Origin: Pelargonium tetragonum
Lineage: Eukaryota; Streptophyta; Magnoliopsida; Geraniales; Geraniaceae
Direction of reading: 5' to 3'
Assembly (NCBI GenBank): GCA_036897445.1
Contig: JAYMTL010000001.1
Span: 248,001 to 312,000, forward strand
Length of the DNA stretch: 64,000 bases
Within the stretch, counting starts at the first letter, position 1. The number at the start of each line of letters is the position of its first letter. Under the pieces are notes generated by a model. It worked only from the letters and a program-made list of their open reading frames with translations. It was not told where the DNA came from and searched no databases. The position numbers were made by a program, and so were the translations under genes. Below are positions 40,400-51,557 of the stretch, piece after piece.

Positions 40400-42850
40400 G
40401 AAACTGAAAAGTAAACGAATTCTTTTATTAAATTAAGAAGTGTTTTAATGCTTTTTTAAATAAGTATGAGTTAAGTACTTGTTTTAATGAATAATGTGTT
40501 ATGATTTCCCTCTAAGTCCTTAGTATCTGTATAGCTCTTGTTTTCTTTATAAACTTTAGTAAGGAATCCGGAAAGTAAGGATAATAGGATAGGCAAGATA
40601 ATTCTAACTTTATTCAATTCAAGGGACTCATACAAGTAAGAATAGGGAAAGGGTTTACTTAAGAGTAAAAGGTAGAGGGTGGTAAGGGTTCCTCAAATTC
40701 CGATATAGTGAAAGTGTATCCTTTGCTTTTAAAGACTTAAAATAGAGATGTATTCTCCGTTTTAATAAAAAGAATTTTGAGTTTACGTGTAGGAAATGTA
40801 CTAAAGGTAATCTTTATATTATAATAGACTTATCTCTGAGTTTCATTTGCTGCCTACTTCTTAAGATTGGGAATAGGCTGACTTTAATAAATAGAATATT
40901 ATAGGAACCCTAGTAACAAGTGCTTTAAAAAAGTGCTAAGTTCCGTATACCTAAAAGAAGAAAGATGCTTCTCTACTAGCGAGTTACTGGGGATCCCCTT
41001 ATTTACATAACCTTTATTCCAAAAAAAGAAGTGGTTGATATGGGATAATTATACATTAGGAAGTCCTTAACTTTCGAATTAGTTTCTAAATACTAAGATA
41101 ACAGGAATTTCTGGTAAATAGTAGGCAGCATCTAGCTGGGTTTCTGCACTAACTAAACAAAAATTTTTCCTTTTTGAAGTGTAATTCTTTTTCAAAAGAC
41201 TTATAATAGAGTACTTCTTCTTAGTATCTTAGTAATAGGTATATAGGTAGGGCCAGGATACTTGGCTCTAGTTTGAAAAATTAGCTAATTAATAGGTCTT
41301 CCTTGTAATAGTAATAAAAAGATAAAAAAAGACATAATCTTTCTAATATAAGAGTATAACTTTATAAAGAAATTTAGGAGGCTTTCCTTTCTTTTCTAAT
41401 AAGAGTTTATAAAAAGGGAATATAGGCATCTAGTTTCTTTAAAACTTAATAGCCTATATGTGTTAATAATATCTTACTGGGTTAAGTAGGGCTTGTTTCT
41501 TTAAGGAAAGCTAGTGAGTCAGTTTTCTTTTATTTACTAATTAGAAAGTTTAATACGGAGGTAATTATTGAGGAGCTAAGGCTTATCTTAGGATTTCAAG
41601 TATAGCATTTAAGGATTTTCTGTCATTTCGTTTTCCAAATATGTGTTACTAGTTTGTTATTTAACAGGAAGGCTTACTAAATAGAGTGTAATGCCAAGCA
41701 AGGCTTGCCTTAGGCAAAGAAACGCAGCTAATTTCTTAATTGTTTGAATAGATCAGAGTAGTTCTTATTTAAGAACGTCATAGGATTTTAGTATATAGGT
41801 ACAAAGTAGTCCAGATAAATTTTATAAGCAAAGTACAAATACTAGAGGGAATTAGACACCAATAAGCTTAGAAACCCTTTCTTGTAACTACTTTACTGTA
41901 TACTGTAATCACTAACTAACTAAGAAATATCCAAATCTTCCTTTTTAGCTTTTTAGAAAGCTAGGCTCTAGTAAACTATGAAAATAAGAAAAAGGAAATT
42001 TTATACTATTATATATAACTAGTTTGTCTTAATAAGAAGGTTTTTCTCACGGGAGTTTAGTTTACTTATATTAATATTAGCTTAATGAATAGAGAAATAG
42101 GAACTTATCTACTTGTTTTTCTTGTAAGAATAAAGACTTAAAAAGTTAAGGAAGGACAAGCCTCTCTAAAATCCGTAAAAGTTAAAGTGTGTTGCTTTTG
42201 TTCTAATATTAAAAAAGGCAGGAATTAGTAAGAAGCTCTCATAAAAATAAGTATGAGTATCCAAATTCCTTCTTTGTTTCGGTAAATAGGTGCTTAAGTA
42301 TAAGTTTAATGGATTAAAAAGAGAGGAAGTCTTGATAAGCTTCTCTGTTGCTGCTTAGTCTAGGGTTATCCTGAGAAGTTAAACAAAAAAACTTTCTTAC
42401 TTGGCAGAGTTCTTAAATTGTTATATAACTGCCTGTGTATAGGGAAACCCCTTTAGGTTTTTCAAAAATAAGGAGTGCTCCTTCTTATAGCTATTGTTCT
42501 AGCGAAACATTTCCCCTATCCTTTTAGTATTACTTAAACAAAGCCTTACATTTGCTTTCTTTAACTTTAAATTATTATTACAGATATGCCTTTAGCTTAG
42601 TACTTTGAAAGGCAGGAAAGCTTACTTCTTTTTATAGATATTTAGAAAAAACTTCACTTTTTATAGACAAGCTTTACCTTTCGTTTGAATATTAGTTTTA
42701 AATAGATAAGGAAAAAGAGTCATTTCAGAATCTTAGGTAACAAACCCTTTAGTTCTCAACAAGCCTAGATAAAAAATTATAAAGCAATAAAAAGACTTTA
42801 CGGGTTTATACTTTGAGAGATTAAATTGTATTTTGTGTTTAGTAGGAGGA
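40400..42850. other. C-poor plus-strand block
   Basis: Plus strand rich in A, T and G with few C; 40501-41100 has about 80 C to 111 G by hand count. Stop codons are dense in every frame. No tRNA or hairpin of note lies inside. This is the opposite skew to the 48.0-49.5 kb block. Confidence 0.45.
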
Positions 42851-43159
42851 GCACCTGAGGTATAGTAAAGTAAATATAATAATGTATTAGTAGTACTGGT
42901 TTCTACAAAGAGGTCGTGTTACTGTGTATAGTATGATAGTTTCCTTTGTATGCTATACTTGCTAAGTCCTAAGAATACTCTAAAATCCAGGGAGAGTTAA
43001 AGCTTCATCAATCAAGAGTAATTTATAGGGTGCTTTTGAACCCTAGCACGGTGCCTTTAAGAATATGCGCTTTAACTTATGTTACATTGTCTAGTATATC
43101 CTGCTTAAACTTGCTTTGTTCTTGGAGCTCCTACCTAAGGGGCTTCTAATTAGACTATC

Positions 43160-43235
43160 AAGTGATTTTAGTACCAATCTTTCAAATGGTATAGCAAGCC
43201 TTGCAGCAATCGCCAGGCAGGGGTTCGAACCCAGT
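43160..43235 (+). pseudogene. tRNA-like sequence, possible relic
   Basis: CTTTCAAATGGTATAGCA resembles a D-arm (TAGCTCAAATGGTAGAGCA in a healthy tRNA), and GGGGTTCGAACCCAG at about 43214-43228 looks like a T-arm. The distance between them is what a standard tRNA requires. However, the T-stem pairs only 3 of 5 on this strand (AGGGG against CCAGT). The anticodon stem (AGCCT against ATCGC) does not pair, and the acceptor ends do not match. The T-arm is also self-complementary at its centre, so it can be read on the minus strand with 4 of 5 pairs, but no D-arm is visible there. Best viewed as a fragment of a tRNA gene or a fortuitous resemblance. Confidence 0.25.
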
Positions 43236-43809
43236 AATAAGAATAAAAACTACACTTTATGCTTTAAAATTAAGACTTGATTAAAGGAGTTATTCTCTGT
43301 ATCTCTTATACCTTACTGCTAGAAATAGAAAGTACGTACTCATATTAAATTACCTCTTTGTTCTTAAAACAATTTACGGGAAATAGTTTAGGGTTAACCC
43401 CCTTTTTATTAAAGTCGAGTACTCATTTAGTACTTTAGGACACGACAATTATCTAATCCCTGAGAAGAAGCTACCCCTTTCTCTTTACTACTAGTGAGGG
43501 ATCTTTCATTTTCACTAGCTAAACGTACTGAAAAGCCTGCCTATGACCCCCTTATGTCCTGCCTTAAGTATTGCTCAAAGGGAAATTGAACTTCTCTAGG
43601 TTAATTATAACGAAGTCTAGAACTTAAACTTCCAATTTGCTTTATCGGGTGCCTTTTTAGTTTCGTTGACATAAGGTTTTTCTTTGTTATAGTGGCTTTA
43701 AAAGGAATTTAGATTAGAAATGAATCATAATATGAGGTATCGAAGATAAGTGAAGTATATCTTTTCTTTTTCTAATTCCCGGAATATCTGAAGGTAATGT
43801 AATTAACAT

Positions 43810-43837
43810 AAGTAGTTGTGCTTTTTAACAACTACTT
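43810..43837. repeat. Hairpin with 10-bp perfect stem
   Basis: AAGTAGTTGT (43810-43819) and ACAACTACTT (43828-43837) are exact reverse complements around an 8-nt T-rich loop. The stem is mixed-sequence rather than pure AT, which makes a chance origin less likely. No T-run follows, so it is not a classical terminator. Confidence 0.7.
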
Positions 43838-45177
43838 GCTTCTTACTCATCTAACGACAGATAAGATATTCATGGCAGTTTGTATAATTGTATTAGATTG
43901 CTGTTAATAATCTTGGTATATATAAGGATATAAGGAGTAAGTACAAATTTTTGGTCGGGTTGAGGCTCCTTCTAGTTTAGTAAAATTATCCTTTCGCGTT
44001 CTTTAATTGCCTAGCATCCATCTTCTATATTTTACCTTGATAAAGTACAAGCCCCTAAAAAAAAGATCTTGCTGGTAAATTTCTAATAGCGGAGACTCCT
44101 TTTACTTATTAACTATCGGTGTCTAACTCTTATTTTTAAGACTATACCTAAGGAATAGTAGTACTAAAACAGAGTGTTAACGGGGAATAGAGAACAAGCC
44201 AGGGATTTGTTAGGAATCAAGTAAGTAATCAGGGGAGTGTAGGGAATAGAAAAGTAAAGTGGGGGTACGCTAGACCCGGCCCTTAGATTTTGCCTTGTTA
44301 AGTATAAGTAGTAAGGGGGACTTACTTATAAAGATTCTTTTTCCAGCCTAATAACTAGCCTCTTTTGAGATTTCACATATTCTATTTAGAAGTTTATTCT
44401 TCATTTGTCATTTTTTAATATATAATACAAATACTTTTAAAAAGCTTGATAAAAAAGGATTTATACTCGATTTGACAGCAAAAGAAGCCTTTTTAAAGAC
44501 ATAAAAATCTAATTAGAATATACTCTTGAGGCAACCCCTTTCTCTTGACTTTGCCAAGTATGTTGTATGGAATTGGGAATCCGCGCGGGTATAAATATAA
44601 AAAGGGAGCTGCTTTGATGTGTCTTCTATTTTTAATATTGATATTGCAACCTAATTAACTGACATATGAGTTCAACTTCTTACATAAGTATATCTTAGCC
44701 TAGGGGCTTGTCCGGTGGCATTAAAAAGCAGGAGCACTCGACTCCATTCAATGTTGTAAACTCGCTTATAAGATGTGGTTATTGCGCTCCTGCGAAACAG
44801 GTACAAAGTACTTTTTAGTATAAATCCAAAAAATCTTAGCTTTTCTCGGCTTACTTTAGTACTTTAAGAGAGCATTAAAAGGGAATTCCATTGAATATGC
44901 TTAGGAAAGCCTACTTTCATAAAATATGGAGCTCTAACACCTTATTCAGGAACTCCTTTATTAAAATTAAGCTTACTTACTCTGAGGCTATTCAAGAATA
45001 AAAACTTATGCGAAAGAAGCTAAAAAGCGTGAACTTAGGCTTCCACTAATTAATAAGGGGTAACCGGGGTCCTTACTTAATTAAGAGCAGGAAAGATCTC
45101 ATACTCTGTTTTATACTGGAACCTCTCCGAGGGACTAGGAAATGCCTTTACTTCTGAAATTAGGGCTGATCTTTTTA

Positions 45178-45194
45178 ATATATATATATATATA
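45178..45194. repeat. AT dinucleotide run
   Basis: About eight AT units. One of only two long AT microsatellites in the window, the other being at 61698. Confidence 0.9.
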
Positions 45195-46490
45195 AGCGGG
45201 GTACCCTTGTAAGGGGTCGGGGATGGCCATAACATAAACATAGAGACGGCAGGGTCTAGTTATTGTAGATTTGATTTGAATATAGGAATGCGTAGTAGTA
45301 TACTTCCTTTTTCTTTGTTAATTATTATGAGACTTCTCAGTAAAGGAGATATTAAGAGCACTTGCGAGTTACTATGGATTGATAAAACATTACACTTGAT
45401 GAATAAGGGGTTTCTATTAAACCGTACTAACTAAGTCAAAGGACTCTAAATAGGATGGACGAGAAACTAGTTAACCTATACATATATAACATTGTGCTTA
45501 ATACTAAGTAAAAGAAATAATGGATCTTAAAAAGACAAAACTCAAAGAGCAAAATACCTAGTATAAGTATATTATTAAGCCAGTAGAAACAGTCCCCTAT
45601 TCGCATCTAGATAAAGCAAAGAAAAGCAGACTGCAGTAGCTATCCCTCTTACATGGAACAGCTTAACGTATATTAATTTAATCAAAATTTTAACCGAATT
45701 CCTAAATCACTTTATTGTCAAAAGGGCATCCTATTTATAAGATTATACGAGACTCTTTCAATTCAACGAAAACCTTTTCGTACTAGAATTGAGAACCCTT
45801 ACTCCACTACTATATTATACTCTTAAAAAAGCTACTCAATATAAGTCTAGGGGATCCTTTCTTAATGTAATGACAAATTCTTCTCAGGTGTGTTAAAAGA
45901 AAGGAGTTATTGGCCTAGTAGGAGTTAACAGAAACTTAGTGTAGAACTCACAACCTGACGGATTTTTTATGAATGAAGTATCCGCTAATTTAACAAATTA
46001 AGATTGTGAGGTGAGTAAAAAAGCAAGAATTGTATGGGATTGCAAAAAATGTCTATGAGTTGCAAACAAGCAGGGACTTAATAGAAAAGCTAATTTCATA
46101 AGACCCAAGTTACTATACTAAATATTAAGTAAGTGAATATTAAAGGAAATAACCAAAATAAGTAAAGCTAATAAAAGTATAAAAGGCTTGTGGCGGGATT
46201 CAAAAGAATATGCTTTATATACAAAGTTTTTCTCTCTGGCCGGTAGATTAAGTTAAGGGCTTCGCACCTTTATAGATAAAGTTTGTCGTAGTTTATTAAG
46301 GGTTTTCTTGCTTTTATACCTCCGCTGGGAAGTACTTAAACTCCTAAATTTCTATTAGGCTCTTGTTAGTAGATACGTCCGGTCATTAAATCCGCTTATT
46401 GTATAAAAAAGTACAAGAACTTTTTACTATCCTTATTATTTATAGTTATTCTGTAGGCCTTAGTTAAGTTCCTGGATATGGGAGTCAACA

Positions 46491-46516
46491 ATGAACTGCC
46501 AAAATGAACTGCCAAA
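46491..46516. repeat. 13-bp tandem duplication
   Basis: Two exact adjacent copies of ATGAACTGCCAAA. The unit is mixed sequence, not a microsatellite. A slippage-type duplication that must be recent, since no substitution separates the copies. Confidence 0.9.
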
Positions 46517-48039
46517 TGTTGTTAGCTAGACTCTACTTTAGTTATTATAAAAAAACCTCGTGTTAAAGGATTTCGTAGATTAAGAATCGTTACGTCAGTT
46601 GTTTTGATGCAAATAGGTATACCCATAGTAGGGAAAGGTTCCTCGTTTTTCTAGAAGTCATTTAGGCACCCAAACTTTTTAATAGAGTAAGGGAAGAGTT
46701 ATAAGATCTTATATTTTATAGGGTATGGAATGGACCCTTTATTTTATAGCTATCCCCTAGGATTCCGTGCAAGCTGTGGTAGGCTTTCTATCCTTTTACA
46801 CTGACAAAAAACTAGTTTAATCAATTATAGGGGCCTTTCTGTTTTTTTCGGCTGTGTTTTCTAAGGCAAAATTTCTATCTGTTATGTACAAGAATCTAAG
46901 ACTTTTATTTCCTTAAAGCGAAACCGACTAAAGGCCTGTCTAAAGAGGAACTCTATAAAATTGAAAAAGTATTGCCTATAGAAGGATCCAGTGAATAAAC
47001 AAATAATCTAACAAGGTCTGTCCTACTAGGAGAGATTTGGAGTCAGAACATAATATAAGATAAATAAAGTTTTATATACATTAATATTAATAGAGAGTTC
47101 CCTACTTTAAAGAATTCTTAGTTACAGTACAGATATACACACACTATAATATAGTTTTGACTACCCCTTTATTTAAATCTCAAGATAAAATATAGAAAAA
47201 GCACAAGCCAATAGGTATCCGTGAAACTTTATAAAATATGTAAAGTGAGGCATTTGCTACAGCAAGAACTCTAACTTAGATCCCGTATTCCCCAGTTTTC
47301 CCGATAAAGTCTAGCAAAAAGAAAGATACTAATTTTATAAAAAGTTGATTATCAAAGTTTGACATAACAAGTCTCCAAACAATAGTAGATAAAAATGACT
47401 ATGACTTAAACTTTTATCATATAAAGTAATAGGATAACTGAATATTTCCTTATGAGAACTCCCCCTATGGCTGCTCTTTGTTTTGTGGAAAATGAAAGGA
47501 AAGCACTAGATTTATATATCTATACTAAAGTTATTGTTGGCTGCCTTTTTTACCTATTGCTCACTATATGATCCTGATATGTTTCTAACTCTTAGTTTTA
47601 TAGTTATATACTACCCAATCTTGCAGGTATTGCAGGAAAAAAGAAAGTAAAGATTCTTGAGCTTTTAGAAAGATATACACCCGCTTGTAATCTAGTCTTG
47701 GTCAGAGGAAATTAGTTAACTTAAAAAGATTGGCTAAACTTTAGAATTCCAAGCTCTAACTATAACAGTATTACGTGTTACTGGGCCTTTTTACGCATGC
47801 CACCCGGCGAGTAAAGGGATCCTACTTACTTTATAAATCTTCTTGTAATATAATAGGATTGGAAAAGAATCCCCTAAGGAGCTTGTAGTCCCTGGACATT
47901 AGCGATACCCCATTTTATCCCATAGGGTTTATTAAAAATTAGATTTAGTGGACTCGTTGTATTTATATCTTATAAAACCCTATACATATAATGTACTAAC
48001 GCTATACGCATATAATTATTTTTATCCCGAGGATTACCT

Positions 48040-49480
48040 ATAACAGAAAATTAACTTTAGACTGCCCTTTATTTTGTTATCCCCTTCGTAAGTCTTTAGT
48101 TAACACCTAGGAGAAACCCGCTCTATTACAATTACACTAGACTTAATTTCTTTTTGTGTACACCTAACCTAAGCCTAAAAGTTTTTGAAAGTCAGATATA
48201 TACCAAAAACCTTTATTTAGAAAGAACTACCTCGAGATAAAATCCATTACTACTGCTTTTGTAGCTAAACTTGCCTGTATCCCTCGTTTCATGCTCTTCG
48301 GAGCTTTACCTATAGCTATACTCTCACGCTTAGTCTGTTTCTTATAACCTGTACTCTTTGTCTTATGGGCTAGACCTTTCTTATTCATAGCTATCTTCTG
48401 GTATCCCTACTAACTACTAGAAAACCGGGAAACAATCTTGAATCTTTACAGGAAATTAATTACTTCAGCTCTTTAAGACCCCCTAAAGCCTTCATTACTA
48501 TATATTTACCTAGAAACATAAGCAACGTAAGAGCAATTCCTTACTTTACTCTTTATACTTACTCCTTCCTAAAAAAATAGAGTGACTCCCCTAAATAAGT
48601 TTAAGAATAGCACTCTCAGTTACAATTCTCTTGAAATGTATCCTATAAAAAACCTAAGACTCAATTGAATATAGGAGAACCCCCAAGAAATGTCTTATGA
48701 CCCCTTTTGTCTTACTTATAAAAGGAGCTTAGAACCCTTGACTTTTACCTGTTAACTCTTAAAAAACCTGAACTTAATTACTAACTACCCTGCAAAAACT
48801 GCCTCGAAGTAAAAAGGGTGTCCATACTCCCACGGAATTTTTTATGCTTTTTTTTTAGAATTTCTTTTCTCCTTATTACTATAATACCTTTGATTCCCTT
48901 CGTTTGTAACATAACCTTCTAAGTGAGGTACGTAAAATACCTAGAACCTCCCTCTATTCTATTCATTGTGAGTAAGTACTAAATTTTAATACCTTTCCGA
49001 ATACCTATAACTAAACGTTATACCTCGCTTACTTCTGCCCTAACCTAAAAAGGAAACCTCTTCTGCAATTCCTTTTGATTAGAGACTTCTTATTTCCTTT
49101 CTACTTCATTGCTTTTTTTAGAGAATTTTATGCCTTATCCCTGCTTACATTTCGTTGGACCTTTACTTCGTTATAACTAGACCTGAAAGTGAGGAACACA
49201 AAAGCCTTACTCTTCCCCACAGTTACTTTAGCCTTTCATTTCATTTTTGAAAGAAAGGTAGGTTAGGAGATTTCCTCCTGGAGACTCTAAGATATTAAGA
49301 AATTCTCTTTATCTAAGTGATTCTTAAAAGATTTATAATATTAACATTTACACTTTTTAGTACCTGACCTCCTAAACTTAATAAAGAATTGAAGACTCCA
49401 AAGAAACTGACACACTAACTTACACTTACTTATCTATTCCTAAATTACACATAAAAAGGAAACTTTCTACTGAAATTCCT
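48040..49480. other. Strongly G-poor plus-strand block
   Basis: A hand count over 48061-48660 gives about 139 C to 69 G, the most skewed stretch I measured. Similar shorter G-poor pieces appear near 51030-51420 and 57640-58080. No gene is visible apart from the doubtful 53-codon frame on the minus strand. Edges are approximate. Confidence 0.55.
48227..48388 (-). CDS. Small lysine-rich ORF, doubtful
   Basis: An ATG-started frame of 53 codons plus TAG. The frame is open for six more codons upstream. The product is strongly basic (many Lys, almost no acidic residues) and contains KAPKS at about residues 28-32, a pentapeptide also found in the ORF at 12624-12821. Both ORFs lie on the minus strand of G-poor blocks, where AAG and AAA codons are common by composition. 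I see no domain, signal peptide or membrane segment and no homologue I can name. Length is well within chance expectation. Confidence 0.15.
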   Translation of the reverse strand: MNKKGLAHKTKSTGYKKQTKRESIAIGKAPKSMKRGIQASLATKAVVMDFISR

Positions 49481-49594
49481 TGTTTAAAGGGGCACTCAAG
49501 CTAACAGAACGTTGAAAATTTCTTTTAGCAGTACTGTAAGTTAAGAAACTTCTCTTATCAAAGATCCTTTTTTCATGGGTTCAAGTCCTATCAT

Positions 49595-49690
49595 AGACAC
49601 TAACCACTAATAAGACATCTCATCTAAAGTTACAGAGTACAGAAGACATTAGCACAGTAATCCGTAGGTTCAACTCCCACTTATATTAGG
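49595..49690 (+). pseudogene. tRNA-like sequence with a good T-arm
   Basis: The T-arm at 49664-49680 is GTAGG, loop TTCAACT, then CCCAC, with 4 of 5 pairs (A49666 opposite C49678). Upstream, CTCATCTAAAGTTACAGAG can form a D-arm with a CTC/GAG stem, and AATAAG precedes it about where a 5' acceptor strand should lie. The stretch between the D-arm and T-arm is several bases too long and no anticodon stem closes, so no amino acid can be assigned. A separate T-arm-like hairpin lies just upstream at 49574-49590 (ATGGG, loop TTCAAGT, CCTAT, five pairs with one G-T) but has no recognisable tRNA body. I read this as tRNA debris, with moderate doubt. Confidence 0.25.
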
Positions 49691-50987
49691 GTAAAGACTT
49701 TCCAAAAGGCCGCTCAAAAATCTTCTTACTAGTTCTAGGGTTTACTCTTTTCAAATTAAGGCTCAAAAACTGGAAACACCAAAACTTTATTAGACCTTAT
49801 AAACCCTCCTGGCTTTTGCCTTTCAAAGTCTTCTTTCTGGTAAAATTGTTGATTCAGTATTTATCCTCTTTTCTTACTCAAGGCTCCTGGAAGTTCCTAA
49901 TCGACTCTAATTTCCATTTTCTATCTTTACGAGAGACCCTTACAATGAAAAAGATCCTAAATTGACTCAATTCAAAGAAAAGGTTGCTTTGGCTTTAGAT
50001 CTTACCTTTAGGGACCACTGGAAACCAGCAAATGAGAGGACTCCTTACCTGAAAATCCAGGAGCCCTAGAAATTGACTTAAAAATTCTATTCCATCCAGT
50101 TGAGACATAATTTGAAAAATATCCATTATGAAGAGTTCGTTTCTCTTTCTAGGAGCGCTCCATTCCTAAGGGATTTTTCTTAGTAAAGTAGAAACATGTT
50201 ATATACAGTGAGTGCGAGAGCCCATTTCAGTTCAATACCAGAGCAGTAAGAAGCGTAAACCAATTGACTTCCGGTTGATTCTGTTATTTTCGGAGACATT
50301 CTTGAAAATAGAAAGACTAGAGATCAGAGGAGTTAGCCAAAAAGTTCTCGTCAAGTTCAGAGATTCCTTGAATTTTGCATGTATTCTTAGCGTTTTCCCG
50401 TATAGGGTGAGTACCTATAGGATAGGGAAGACCCTTCTTGTGTAATGAATTTCTAGGAAAGAAAATCATATATACATTAAAAGGAAAAAAGTATTCAAGG
50501 GTGTACGAAACTCCTCCTCTTATTCAATTGCATTTCCTAACCTAAAAAGCTTCGATTGACAAACGAAAGTTTAGAATTCAGCTTCAAATTTTCTAGCTTC
50601 TCGATTTACAAATGAAAAGGACTCTACCTTATGAAATTCTGAAAGTAGGGATACCCTGTTTTTAGCTTTAGCCGTAGTTCCCACGCGAGCAGTTTAGAGT
50701 TAACAACTGAAAAGCAAAGTATTATATACACCTACTAACTGGCTAAGAAAACCCGCTTTATCTTGTAAAACCTATTAAGTGTTTTCTGCCTCAAAATGAA
50801 GGGAAACTCTTTCCTTTTATTTCATTTCCCAAGATTCCCGGGGGTTTCCCTTAACAAGTTTTATATATAAGGAAATTCTGAAGAATAAGCGCTCCCTTTT
50901 ATACTTAGTATTACTTATCCGCCGGAAATCCAGGGAACAAACAGGCAACCCCTTTCCCTTATACCTTCCTAAATATCCTTAAATAGC

Positions 50988-51034
50988 TATAGAATACGGA
51001 CAAAGTAAGAGTTCAACCCCTACCGTATACTATA
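50988..51034. repeat. Inverted repeat with 12-bp arms (11 of 12)
   Basis: TATAGAATACGG (50988-50999) pairs with CCGTATACTATA (51023-51034) with one mismatch. The 23-nt loop contains GAGTTCAACCCC, itself similar to a tRNA T-loop. It could be a cruciform or stem-loop, or a worn tRNA-like element whose flanks now pair with each other. Confidence 0.6.
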
Positions 51035-51521
51035 ATAATAGAGACAATCCCCTTACTTCACTTAGAAATTTCCTGTCTAAGGAATCTAGTAACCTCTAAT
51101 AAAATACCTTTCGAATTAGAAGTGCTCTTGACTTCACTCCTAATATAGTGGAACTCTCCTAAAATAACTTATTAACTTGTATGATTTTACGAATTTACAA
51201 TACTGTGAGACCTCGTTTAAACTCTACTCATTTTATCTTTTTTGGATAGGTAATAACTCCAATTAAAACTTGCCTTTTATCCTTAATTCTTAGAGCCTCT
51301 CTAGTAGCCCTACTTTTCCATTTATCCTAGTAATACCTCTAATTCTAGCTCAGGGTAATAGAAACGCTAAAACTCTGCAGTTCTTTACTTATTATCTAGT
51401 TTACTCTATTAGACTCGCTTACAAATAGAAAACTCTTGACAGCTACGAAAAGGAAATATATGAACTCTAAAAACTTATCGCGCGTTGCTTTCGATATAAA
51501 ATTCTCAAAACAAAGCCTTCA

Positions 51522-51557
51522 AAAAAGGAGTTCCCGAAATGGGAGGGAGTCCTTTTT
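51522..51557. repeat. Imperfect hairpin, AAAAAGGAGTTCCC type
   Basis: AAAAAGGAGTTCCC (51522-51535) faces GGGAGGGAGTCCTTTTT (51541-51557) across GAAAT. The outer AAAAAGGA/TCCTTTTT and the inner TCCC/GGGA pair, with an internal bulge of a few bases. It is a larger relative of the dispersed GGAG/CTCC motif. Confidence 0.5.

Larger units (their letters stand above)
43838..48039. other. Non-coding stretch, no gene seen
   Basis: Contains the AT run at 45178 and the 13-bp duplication at 46491. No open frame above 60 codons and no tRNA-like arms. Confidence 0.65.

Noticed and set aside
35395-48355. Shared 16-mer at 35395-35410 and 48340-48355
   Set aside because: A few 16-base matches are expected by chance in 64 kb of this composition, and the match does not extend.
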